DNA of 36,669 nt from JBPOIC01 sp052034865 (GTDB lineage: Bacteria > UBA10199 > JADFYH01), in contig JBPOIC010000035.1 of the NCBI GenBank assembly GCA_052034865.1, forward strand, positions 1 through 36,669. The letters are read 5' to 3'. Position numbers and translations under genes: made by a program. Position 1 is the first letter of the stretch. Each line of letters opens with the position of its first letter. Below are positions 26,470-33,322 of the stretch, piece by piece. Under the pieces are notes generated by a model. The model did not search any database. It saw only the letters and a list, made by a program, of their open reading frames with translations, and was not told where the DNA came from.

Positions 26470-26763
26470 TTAATGCGCGGGGGGGCCGCGAATCTGAAAG
26501 GAAAGGGAATTGACGGTTGTGAAGCTAGGAGCAAAATCGGGAAGAAAGAGACTAAAGCTCGGAACAAAGCCCGTTGTCAGAGACTCAACAGTCGGAAGAA
26601 TTTTGGAGGACTGATTATGAAGTTGGCAGAACGAACACGAATCCTTCGCGGCCTCCATCTGGGAAGTTGGGTGGGCATGAGATGTCGCAACGAGGGTTGT
26701 GATAAAAAAGAGAAACAGGACCCAGCGGGTAAGAGTCTGAAATTTATTGCCCAAAAGGTTCAT
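26470..26763 (-). CDS. Small membrane protein with HxH...CxxC motif (DUF2946-like), copy 1
   Basis: The 97-aa product has one N-terminal membrane segment (about 12-28), then SHAHP with H29 and H31, and DSCSFC with C43 and C46. The rest is polar to amphipathic. It shares this layout with the gene at 22231-22521, and both lie in the same minus-strand metal locus. It is the first gene of the run. A promoter candidate is at 26774-26801. A longer plus-strand ORF across the same bases is less credible here. A periplasmic metal-binding or sensing role is inferred. Confidence 0.7.
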   Translation of the reverse strand: MNLLGNKFQTLTRWVLFLFFITTLVATSHAHPTSQMEAAKDSCSFCQLHNQSSKILPTVESLTTGFVPSFSLFLPDFAPSFTTVNSLSFQIRGPPAH

Positions 26764-26773
26764 TCGATTTCCG

Positions 26774-26801
26774 GTTATCTGAATTTTCTGAAAGTTGTCA
26801 A
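26774..26801 (-). promoter_or_regulatory. Sigma-70-type promoter candidate for the metal locus
   Basis: Read on the minus strand, TTGACA (26796-26801) is separated by 16 nt from GATAAC (26774-26779). The -10 matches TATAAT at four of six positions. It lies just upstream of the ATG at 26763, leaving a very short leader. Confidence 0.4.
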
Positions 26802-26841
26802 TGAGAAGTCAGAATTCAGAAGGTTGAAAAAACATTTGTCT

Positions 26842-27048
26842 AAACCAACGCCGCTGCGTCTTCAGGCCGATGTGCCTGGCGATAGCAGTTCGCTTTACTG
26901 GTTTGTAGAAGAGGGATGGGTGGGGCAGAGTCGTGCGGGAGAAGCGTTGAACTGGATTCCTGCACATGCAGGAGCTCATACGATTCGTGCGGTGGATGAA
27001 CAGGGGCGATCGAGTGTTCGTCAGATCCAAGTAGAGTTTGTTCCCTAG
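26842..27048 (+). pseudogene. Remnant of penicillin-binding protein 1C C-terminal domain
   Basis: About 68 residues read like the BiPBP_C domain at the end of PBP1C: KPTPLRLQADVPGDSSS, LYWFVEEGWVGQS, LNWIPAHAGAHTIRAVDEQGRS and a final IQVEFVP. The open frame continues upstream to 26458, but that part shows no PBP similarity and overlaps the minus-strand gene at 26470-26763. The transglycosylase and transpeptidase domains are absent. The simplest reading is a 5'-deleted pbpC relic left by a rearrangement that brought in the metal locus. A small stand-alone domain protein is less likely. Confidence 0.6.
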
Positions 27049-27120
27049 AAATTTAAAAAATATGAACGCTTCGTTCAAGATCTCAACTTTTTTTAAAAGC
27101 TGATCTGTATCATAGAAAGA

Positions 27121-27170
27121 AATTCGTACCTGTATGAAATGGGGCCACACGTAACATTTCAATACGAATT
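27121..27170 (+). promoter_or_regulatory. Leader hairpin upstream of the beta-barrel gene
   Basis: AATTCGTA...TGAAATG (27121-27141) pairs with CATTTCA-ATACGAATT (27155-27170) around a 13-nt loop, with a 6-versus-1-nt internal bulge. It lies 10 nt before AAAGGAG (27180-27186). A smaller hairpin TGAACG-CTT-CGTTCA lies at 27063-27077. Such leaders stabilise some outer-membrane-protein mRNAs; the role here is inferred. Confidence 0.45.
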
Positions 27171-27192
27171 CTTTTTATGAAAGGAGACGCAC

Positions 27193-27855
27193 ATGAAAAA
27201 ACGCAAAGTACTGGTGGCGGCCCTCGTCGCTACGTTGTTGTACGGATCGGCTTCGACCGCCAAAGCGGGAGAGGGTTATTTCGAAAAGAACAATCAGGTG
27301 TTTTTTAGAGGGGCCTTCTCGCTTCTAACAAACGCTCGTGATGGCGAGGTGTTCACCGATACCTTAGGTCTCGGTGGTGCTTCCAACACTGGTAAGGGTG
27401 GATTCTCCATCGGTGCCGGTCTGGATTTGGGAATGACCCCACCCGAAGCCCTCTTTGGAGTGGCCTCGCTGGCTGGTGAAGTTTCTCTGGAACTTTCCAG
27501 ATATTCCAAAAAATCAGTTCTTCAGACAACCAGTTTCCTGACGGGTGGTACTGCTCTCAGCGCCGTTCCTGTCACCGAACTGAATGTCTCGGTCAATCCG
27601 AAGGTGAAGTTCGATACCCTCGGAAGATTCCGTCCTTACATCATTCCTGTGGGATTGGCCTTCCTGGTCAATTCACCTCCTTCCAACGATACCACCTATC
27701 TGGATTTAGGTATTAATTTTGGAGCAGGTCTTGATATCTACCTGACCAAATTGATCAACGTGGGTCTCGATGCCCGTTATACCCTGGGCTTCGAAATGAG
27801 CCGGACGAATACCTCGTATTTCTCAACCGGCGGTCACTTGGGAATCAATTTCTAA
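27193..27855 (+). CDS. Outer-membrane beta-barrel protein, 220 aa
   Basis: The product has a signal peptide (about 1-25, ending AKAG) followed by repeated amphipathic strands (FSIGAGLDLG, SLAGEVSLELSRY, DLGINFGAGLDIYL, INVGLDARYTLGF) and a C-terminal Phe (HLGINF), as in small outer-membrane barrels of the OmpW/OmpA-like size class. The ligand is unknown. AAAGGAG at 27180-27186 supports the ATG. A structured leader lies upstream and a strong terminator downstream, so this is a monocistronic, possibly abundant protein. Confidence 0.82.
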   Translation: MKKRKVLVAALVATLLYGSASTAKAGEGYFEKNNQVFFRGAFSLLTNARDGEVFTDTLGLGGASNTGKGGFSIGAGLDLGMTPPEALFGVASLAGEVSLELSRYSKKSVLQTTSFLTGGTALSAVPVTELNVSVNPKVKFDTLGRFRPYIIPVGLAFLVNSPPSNDTTYLDLGINFGAGLDIYLTKLINVGLDARYTLGFEMSRTNTSYFSTGGHLGINF

Positions 27856-27884
27856 GATCTGTGGGTTGATTGTAGTCTGTAGTG

Positions 27885-27925
27885 AAAACGGCTTCTCTCG
27901 TGGGTGAGGGAAGCCGTTTTTTTTT
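27885..27925 (+). terminator. Rho-independent terminator
   Basis: AAAACGGCTTC (27885-27895) pairs with GAAGCCGTTTT (27910-27920), extended by an inner CTC/GAG pairing, and continues into a nine-T run. It lies 30 nt after the beta-barrel gene stop. The A-run on the other side would also allow it to end transcription of the minus-strand pabC transcript. Confidence 0.9.
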
Positions 27926-27990
27926 GCAGGTTCTTATTTTAAGCGGGCCAGAATTGGGCTCAGTTGAAATAGTTATTTTCGAAGATTTTC

Positions 27991-28887
27991 TTACATAAAA
28001 CCACTTGTTTCCGATAAATGATTTTCGATCAACCATTGGATGGTATCGCGATAAGCGCTCATGAGTTTCAAGGTAACTGGACCTGGGGTTTTGGAGCCGA
28101 TATTTTTTTCCTCGAGTCGGCTAACTGGTAAAATTTCTTTCAGTGTGCTGGTGAGGAATACTTCATCGGCCTGATAAAGATCGTCTGGAATCAAAATTTT
28201 CTCTTCAAAGGGTATCCCTTCTTTTTCTGCCAGTTTGATCACCTGCAAACGCGTGACCCCTTCTAAAACCCCTTCACTCAAAGGCGGTGTGTAAAGGCAG
28301 CCTTTCTTCACCATAAAAACATTACTCCCAGATCCTTCTGCAACACGACCCTCGGTATTTAAAAGAATTCCTTCAAGGGCATTGCGCTGATGGGCCTGCC
28401 TGCGCGCAAGCGCACGCACAAGGTAGTTCGTGCTTTTCAGTTGAGTGATGGATCCTTTCTCCGAAAAAAGACCTTGTGAAAAAACACAAAAGGCCCCTTC
28501 CTGATAATAGATCTCGGGCGTGGGATGGATTGGGCGTGTTGAGATTAAAAGATTGATGCGTACCGGAGACGAATCAAGATCACCGATCACCGGTCCTTCG
28601 GGAGTTAAATAAATTCGCACGACTGAGTTGGACAGGCGATTTAAATGCAAAAGCTCATAAATCAGAAATTTGAGCCGTGCCTGAGAGGTGGGGATTTTCA
28701 TCCCTAACTGATGGGCTCCTGTAAATATCCGGCGGATGTGTTCATCCAAAAAAACGACATGGGCCTGATAGGACCTTAAGGTTTCAAACAAACCTTCCCC
28801 TACCAAAAAGGCGCGATCGGCGATTGGAATCATCGCTCGCATTTCATCCAGATAAAGTCCGTTATGATAAACCTGATAAGTCTTCAT
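27991..28887 (-). CDS. pabC: Aminodeoxychorismate lyase (class IV aminotransferase fold)
   Basis: PabC splits 4-amino-4-deoxychorismate into p-aminobenzoate and pyruvate for folate synthesis. The 298-aa product has the PLP fold type IV: FLVGEGLFETLRSY near residue 27, catalytic K151 in QLKSTNYLVRALARRQA, and NTEGRVAEGSGSNVF near 182-196. These motifs are shared with D-amino-acid and branched-chain aminotransferases, so family alone does not fix the substrate. The 4-nt overlap with pabB upstream makes PabC the best choice. Confidence 0.85.
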   Translation of the reverse strand: MKTYQVYHNGLYLDEMRAMIPIADRAFLVGEGLFETLRSYQAHVVFLDEHIRRIFTGAHQLGMKIPTSQARLKFLIYELLHLNRLSNSVVRIYLTPEGPVIGDLDSSPVRINLLISTRPIHPTPEIYYQEGAFCVFSQGLFSEKGSITQLKSTNYLVRALARRQAHQRNALEGILLNTEGRVAEGSGSNVFMVKKGCLYTPPLSEGVLEGVTRLQVIKLAEKEGIPFEEKILIPDDLYQADEVFLTSTLKEILPVSRLEEKNIGSKTPGPVTLKLMSAYRDTIQWLIENHLSETSGFM

Positions 28888-30266
28888 TGGATTTTAAAAA
28901 GGGGAGACTTGGTGAGACTCTCTTCATATTCTAAAATCGGATCACTGCCAGTCGTGATGCCTCCTCCAGCTCCCCAGGTTGCTTTCTTGTCACGAATTTC
29001 GAGTGTGCGGATGGCAATGTTTAGAACGCTTAAAGGAGAAAAATCAACAAATCCCAAAATACCCGTATACACCCCACGTGGTTTTGTTTCGAGCTCACGA
29101 ATGATTTCCATGCTTCTTTGCTTGGGGGCTCCCGTGATCGAGCCGCCGGGAAACAGCGCGCGAATCGCATCAAAAACTCCAAGCCCATCCTTCAAGATCC
29201 CCTGAACCGTAGAAACCAGATGATGAATATAACCGTAGGTTTCCAATTTTTTTAAAGCGCTCACGTATACACTGCCAGTTTTGCAAATTTTTCCGAAATC
29301 GTTTCTTTCAAGATCGGTGATCATCAAAAGTTCTGCATTTTCTTTGGATGAGGACAAAAGTGTTTGCGCGTTTTTTAAATCTTCTATCTGATCTTTTCCC
29401 CTGGCCATTGACCCTTTAATCGGCCGAGTGATTAAGTGCTGATCCTTGACCGATAGAAATAGCTCGGGAGAAAACGAAAGAATCTGAGAATATCCGCAGT
29501 CTAAATAAGCGGCATAGGGAGCGGGAAAATTTTTGATGAGCCGCCAGAAGAGCTCGAAGGGATTGATCGCTGGATTCAGCTGCACCTTGATCTGCTGAGT
29601 GAAATTTACCTGATAGCAATCTCCTGCAGAGATATAGTTTAAAATATTTTGAACGGCACGAAGGTAATCCTCTTTTGTAAAATTCGATTCAGGCTTTGTA
29701 AAACACTGAAGTTCAAGGGATGAGGGCGCTAGAGGAGGTGCTGTCTCTTCAATCAGCTTCAGTATTTTGGCGATGCGCTCGCGGGCACGGTTTTCATCTG
29801 CCTGAAAATTTTCATTAAGTCCCCACGAAGCGATTAAGGCTTGTTTTTTCGAAAGATCAAACACAATAACAGGATCATACAAACCCCACCAACCGAGCAC
29901 TTCCTCGTCATTTTCCAAACGGGAGGGAAGGGCCTCATCCGCCAGAGGCGCTGCTTCGTAAGTCAGATAACCCACCCAGCCCGAGCAAAAATGATTTTGT
30001 GCTTTGGGTTTCACACCCTTGCGCTCGAGCGATGAAAACCAGTCGAAAGGATTTTGGCTGAAGGATTGAATTTTATTTTCTGATCGGATCTTCACGCCCG
30101 ATCGATGCCATGTTGCGATCAGATGTGGATAGGCACCCACGTAGGCGTAATCGTTTGAGGAAAGATAAAAGGAGTGGGATTGCGACTGAAGGAGGGTGTG
30201 ATAAAAAGAAGGTCCTTCCTTCCAGGGAAGAGGATGTGTTTGAGGATGATGAGGTCTACAGGGCAT
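28884..30266 (-). CDS. pabB: Aminodeoxychorismate synthase component I
   Basis: PabB converts chorismate plus ammonia, supplied by a glutaminase, to 4-amino-4-deoxychorismate. The 460-aa product has the chorismate-binding fold. The motif RPIKGSMARG places K284 where PabB enzymes have PIKGT with a catalytic Lys; anthranilate synthases have PIAGT. TDLERNDFGKI (about 317-327) and FPGGSITGAPKQRSMEII are the other signatures. Its stop overlaps pabC by 4 nt. No glutaminase (pabA) gene lies in the window. It is divergent from the gene at 30369. Confidence 0.93.
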   Translation of the reverse strand: MPCRPHHPQTHPLPWKEGPSFYHTLLQSQSHSFYLSSNDYAYVGAYPHLIATWHRSGVKIRSENKIQSFSQNPFDWFSSLERKGVKPKAQNHFCSGWVGYLTYEAAPLADEALPSRLENDEEVLGWWGLYDPVIVFDLSKKQALIASWGLNENFQADENRARERIAKILKLIEETAPPLAPSSLELQCFTKPESNFTKEDYLRAVQNILNYISAGDCYQVNFTQQIKVQLNPAINPFELFWRLIKNFPAPYAAYLDCGYSQILSFSPELFLSVKDQHLITRPIKGSMARGKDQIEDLKNAQTLLSSSKENAELLMITDLERNDFGKICKTGSVYVSALKKLETYGYIHHLVSTVQGILKDGLGVFDAIRALFPGGSITGAPKQRSMEIIRELETKPRGVYTGILGFVDFSPLSVLNIAIRTLEIRDKKATWGAGGGITTGSDPILEYEESLTKSPLFKIQ

Positions 30267-30331
30267 GGGCGGGTTTTATCAGGAAAGGTGTTTTTCGCAA
30301 CTTTAGTTTGCAGTACGAGCTCAAAACCCTA

Positions 30332-30360
30332 TTGACATCCCCCGCCTGGAAACTTCTATC
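30332..30360 (+). promoter_or_regulatory. Weak promoter candidate for the cysteine-desulfurase-family gene
   Basis: TTGACA (30332-30337) is a consensus -35. The -10 at 17-nt spacing is TCTATC, only half matching. A start there would give a leaderless or very short transcript from GTG 30369. Shown for completeness. Confidence 0.25.
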
Positions 30361-30368
30361 TTCAGGTC

Positions 30369-31535
30369 GTGAAATCCTCTTCTCTCATCTATAAACCTCG
30401 AATTTATTTCGATCATGCAGCGACCTCATTTCCAAAGCCCGCCTGCGTGCTAAATTCCATCCAAGAATACATGAGCATTAACGGGGCCTCGGCCGGTCGT
30501 GGTGCCTATCACGAAGCCTTCGAAGCCAAAGAAATTCTTGATACCGCTCGGGCCGAGATCTGCAGCCTCTTTCACGCACTTCATCCGAATCGTTTGATTT
30601 TTACCCTCAACGCAACTGATGGTCTGAACCTCGGATTGAAGGGATTAGTTAAGCCAGGCGATCACGTCGTTACTTCATCGCTCGAACATAATTCCATTGG
30701 CCGCCAGCTTTTATCCCTTCAGAAAACACATCAGATCAGCTTTACCGCGGTGCCTGTGAGCGCAGAGGGCGAGATCGATTTTGATGAATTGGAAAAAGCG
30801 ATTCGTCCCAACACGCGGCTTTTTGCTTTCATCCACGGCAGCAATGTCTCGGGAACTCTTTTGCCGATCGCCGAGATTGGTGCGTGCGCACACAGGCACG
30901 GCCTGCCGCTTTTAGTCGATGCCGCACAAACGGCGGGGGCTTATCCCATCGATGTGGAGGCAATGAACATCGATCTGCTGGCCTTTCCGGGTCACAAGGG
31001 ACTTCTAGGACCTTTAGGAACCGGAGGTTTGTGGGTCCGTCCCGACATAGAGCTCAACACACTTAAACAGGGCGGAACCGGATCTTTCTCCGAAGAGGAT
31101 TTTCAACCTCAAACCTGGCCGGACATCCACGAGAGCGGCTCGCACAATTTGGTAGGGATTGTCGGCTTAAAGGCAGCCGTCGACTATCTTAAGAGTGAAG
31201 GAATTGAAAACATTCGTCGTCACAAAGAAAATCTCCTCAGGCAATTTCTAAAAGGGATTGAGTCTCTTCCTAATTTACGTATCGTCGGCCCCAGAAAAAT
31301 TCAAAACAACGCGGGTGTGATTTCGCTTCAATTCAAAGGAAAAAAACCGAACGACGTGGCGATACGCCTGGATGAAGAGTTTCGCATTCAGGTTCGCCCG
31401 GGCCTGCACTGCGCCCCTTGGGCTCATCGAACGCTAGAGAGCTATCCTGAAGGCACGGTGCGATTTAGTTTGGGATATTCGAATACGCCCGAAGAAATCG
31501 AACAGGCGATTCTAGCGGTTGGGAGGGTGGTATAG
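30369..31535 (+). CDS. Cysteine desulfurase family protein (class V aminotransferase fold)
   Basis: This PLP enzyme family releases sulfur or selenium from cysteine. The 388-aa product has RIYFDHAATSFPKP near residue 11, SSLEHNS near 103, VDAAQTAG with D184, PLP-binding K210 in AFPGHKG, and a Cys, C348, in RPGLHCAPWAH, plus the final VRFSLGYSNT. This pattern fits the NifS/SufS-related subfamily typified by TIGR01977, not housekeeping IscS. The start is GTG at 30369; no ATG occurs before the conserved N-terminal motif. No suf or isc partner is adjacent; nfuA lies 22 kb away. Confidence 0.85.
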   Translation: MKSSSLIYKPRIYFDHAATSFPKPACVLNSIQEYMSINGASAGRGAYHEAFEAKEILDTARAEICSLFHALHPNRLIFTLNATDGLNLGLKGLVKPGDHVVTSSLEHNSIGRQLLSLQKTHQISFTAVPVSAEGEIDFDELEKAIRPNTRLFAFIHGSNVSGTLLPIAEIGACAHRHGLPLLVDAAQTAGAYPIDVEAMNIDLLAFPGHKGLLGPLGTGGLWVRPDIELNTLKQGGTGSFSEEDFQPQTWPDIHESGSHNLVGIVGLKAAVDYLKSEGIENIRRHKENLLRQFLKGIESLPNLRIVGPRKIQNNAGVISLQFKGKKPNDVAIRLDEEFRIQVRPGLHCAPWAHRTLESYPEGTVRFSLGYSNTPEEIEQAILAVGRVV

Positions 31536-31821
31536 AGGTAAAATGGAGGGAACGCCGACCTACCGCAAAACAGTCTCAAAGCCCGCTCTCCTCGTAACTC
31601 CTTGATAATAAACGCAGAAGTCATCTCGCACAACCACTTCCCGCCAACCCGACCAGAGAAACGATTTTCTCCCCTGATTTCCCGGCACCGGACGAGGGTG
31701 ACGGGTTTGCAGTAAAATCGGATACCTGGCGCTGAACCGCAACAACTTCGAATCCGGTTTTCGGACGCCGGTTCGGTTCCCAAAACGGAAATCGAATTGG
31801 CATTGCCGCGAAGGCGGTGAC
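31536..31821. other. Gene-poor junction between the core block and the right-hand island
   Basis: This 286-nt stretch lies between the cysteine-desulfurase-family stop and the minus-strand CPCC-protein stop. Three overlapping short minus-strand frames can be read across it, none with convincing coding character. The base composition and gene orientation both change across it. A short GC hairpin (CCGC-GAAG-GCGG) is at 31805-31816. No tRNA, integrase gene or clear flanking repeat was found. Confidence 0.4.
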
Positions 31822-32859
31822 CTATAACTCCCTCTCGTTCAGGACTTCTTTCTCAAGATCCAGAATCTCACGTATCTGGTTTTCAAGCTGGAAGCTGCCT
31901 GCAGAGAGATCCAAATACGCCCGAATTAGTAGGCATTTCTTCAACAGACCTGTCTGGCTTCGACTGAAATTCGGCTCATCCTCCGGGCAATACATTGTCA
32001 GATACTTTTCAAAATTTATCCGCGCCTCAGTCAAAGAATAATCCAGTTGCGAAGGCTTATCTTCGCTGCCGGAGACATCCAGTTCGGATCGATTATCCGG
32101 CCAGCCACATAACAGACATCGTTGATCACCTGTTGGTGCAGTTGGAAGCCCGCAAGCCGGACAGGGACAACGATCAAAAGCAGGAACTTTCCCTCTGAGA
32201 CGTTCGCAGAGATCCTCCATTCGGCTTAAGCGCTGAAGAGAATATCTAACTGCTGATTCTCGGGTAACCCTTCCATATCCGTAAAGGGTCCCCTCCCAAA
32301 CGGGGTGAGCTAACCACCAATCATCGAGGAACACTCCCTTTCGCTGATCATAGCGCAGAGGTTTCCGTGATAGATATTCCTCAAGTGTCGCCGGTGACCC
32401 TTCAATCCTTTTCACTGCCAATATCTGTTCCGCGAGTTTTTTCCTGTCAGAGATAATTAGCAGAGAATCATACAATTTTCTGAGCCTGTTCTTTTCCTCA
32501 ACGTCTTTGTTCGCCCACTCAGACCCGGAAATATCATCCGGAGGGTACATGCTGCCAAAACGGGAAAAATTCAGCCTCGCGTCTGTTAACGAATAATCTC
32601 CGTTTGGCCCACCCCAAATCTCGTCGGCACTATCATCGTCCTGGCCGTCATCCTCCCATTTGCACAAGAGACACATATCGTATCGAGAACGCTCGCCGAT
32701 GGTTGGGTACCCACACGCGGGACAGGCACAGCGATTGAAGACCTCATACGGTTCCCCGTTAGGATTCCAGAGCTGATTACATAGCCGGTCAAAAGCATGC
32801 CTCCTCTCCTGAAATTCTGCGATAGCGTGCATATCCGCCCTTTGCGTGTCCTCAATCAT
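31822..32859 (-). CDS. Protein with two CPCC-type Cys-rich domains
   Basis: The 345-aa product carries two copies of the CPCC Cys-rich domain. In the first, C44, C46, C49, C63 and C66 form CACPACGYPT...MCLLCKWEDDGQ, followed by GGPNGDYSLTDARLNF. In the second, C231, C233, C236, C248 and C251 form CPCPACGLPT...CLLCGWPDN, followed by LDYSLTEARINFEKY. The motifs suggest zinc binding. The linker (about 110-220) is helical. It overlaps the 144-aa gene upstream by 8 nt, so the two are coupled. The family's function is not known; such proteins occur in accessory regions. Confidence 0.85.
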   Translation of the reverse strand: MIEDTQRADMHAIAEFQERRHAFDRLCNQLWNPNGEPYEVFNRCACPACGYPTIGERSRYDMCLLCKWEDDGQDDDSADEIWGGPNGDYSLTDARLNFSRFGSMYPPDDISGSEWANKDVEEKNRLRKLYDSLLIISDRKKLAEQILAVKRIEGSPATLEEYLSRKPLRYDQRKGVFLDDWWLAHPVWEGTLYGYGRVTRESAVRYSLQRLSRMEDLCERLRGKVPAFDRCPCPACGLPTAPTGDQRCLLCGWPDNRSELDVSGSEDKPSQLDYSLTEARINFEKYLTMYCPEDEPNFSRSQTGLLKKCLLIRAYLDLSAGSFQLENQIREILDLEKEVLNEREL

Positions 32860-33286
32860 CTATCAGCATCCTCTCCTCAGCATGGTCAACACGCCACTCC
32901 TTGTCTCGGTCATCGGTCAGGATCGCGGTGAAAACGGACCTGCCAATCGAGGCAGAACGGCCGTCTTCCGAATAGTCATCAATCCCGACGTGGGCAGAGA
33001 GAGACGCCGTAACCACAGCGCCAGGTGGTGCCAGTTGCCCGGCGTTTCGGAGGAGTGTTCTCTGACACATCCCGGCGAGAATCCGGTTCCTTTCAATGTC
33101 GAATTCAGCGGGTTCGATTCGCAGTTCCAGGAGGTCAATTGTCACCGTCGGCAACCGGCGCTGATACGCCAGCCAGGCATAATGCTGAGCCGAACAGGCA
33201 AACATATGAGCGATGCCGCTGGCGAAGCTCTTGATATGTTTGCGCCCCAATTTCTTCTGTCCGAATGGTGTTTCTGCCGTTTCCAT
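32852..33286 (-). CDS. Hypothetical protein, 144 aa
   Basis: No family is recognised. The product has an N-terminal charged, helical part (about 1-45, with HIKSFASGIAHMFACSAQHYAW), then a beta-rich middle (PTVTIDLLELRIEPAEF) and a C-terminal part with repeated Asp and Arg. It has no signal peptide or membrane segment. It lies in a minus-strand operon with an 8-nt overlap to the CPCC protein and a short gap to the upstream 461-aa gene. The region has a higher GC look than the left part of the window. Confidence 0.7.
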   Translation of the reverse strand: METAETPFGQKKLGRKHIKSFASGIAHMFACSAQHYAWLAYQRRLPTVTIDLLELRIEPAEFDIERNRILAGMCQRTLLRNAGQLAPPGAVVTASLSAHVGIDDYSEDGRSASIGRSVFTAILTDDRDKEWRVDHAEERMLIDD

Positions 33287-33322
33287 TGATCAATCCCCGC
33301 GCTTTAACTCAACCAGACAGGT

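Noticed and set aside
26458..27048. 196-aa plus-strand protein
   Set aside because: Its first ~100 residues are basic and without coding character, and they overlap the minus-strand DUF2946-like gene; only the last 68 residues match PBP1C, so it was reported as a relic.
31442..31803. Short minus-strand frames between the cysteine-desulfurase-family gene and the island
   Set aside because: Three overlapping frames each carry different, low-quality protein sequence; none shows a domain or start signal.
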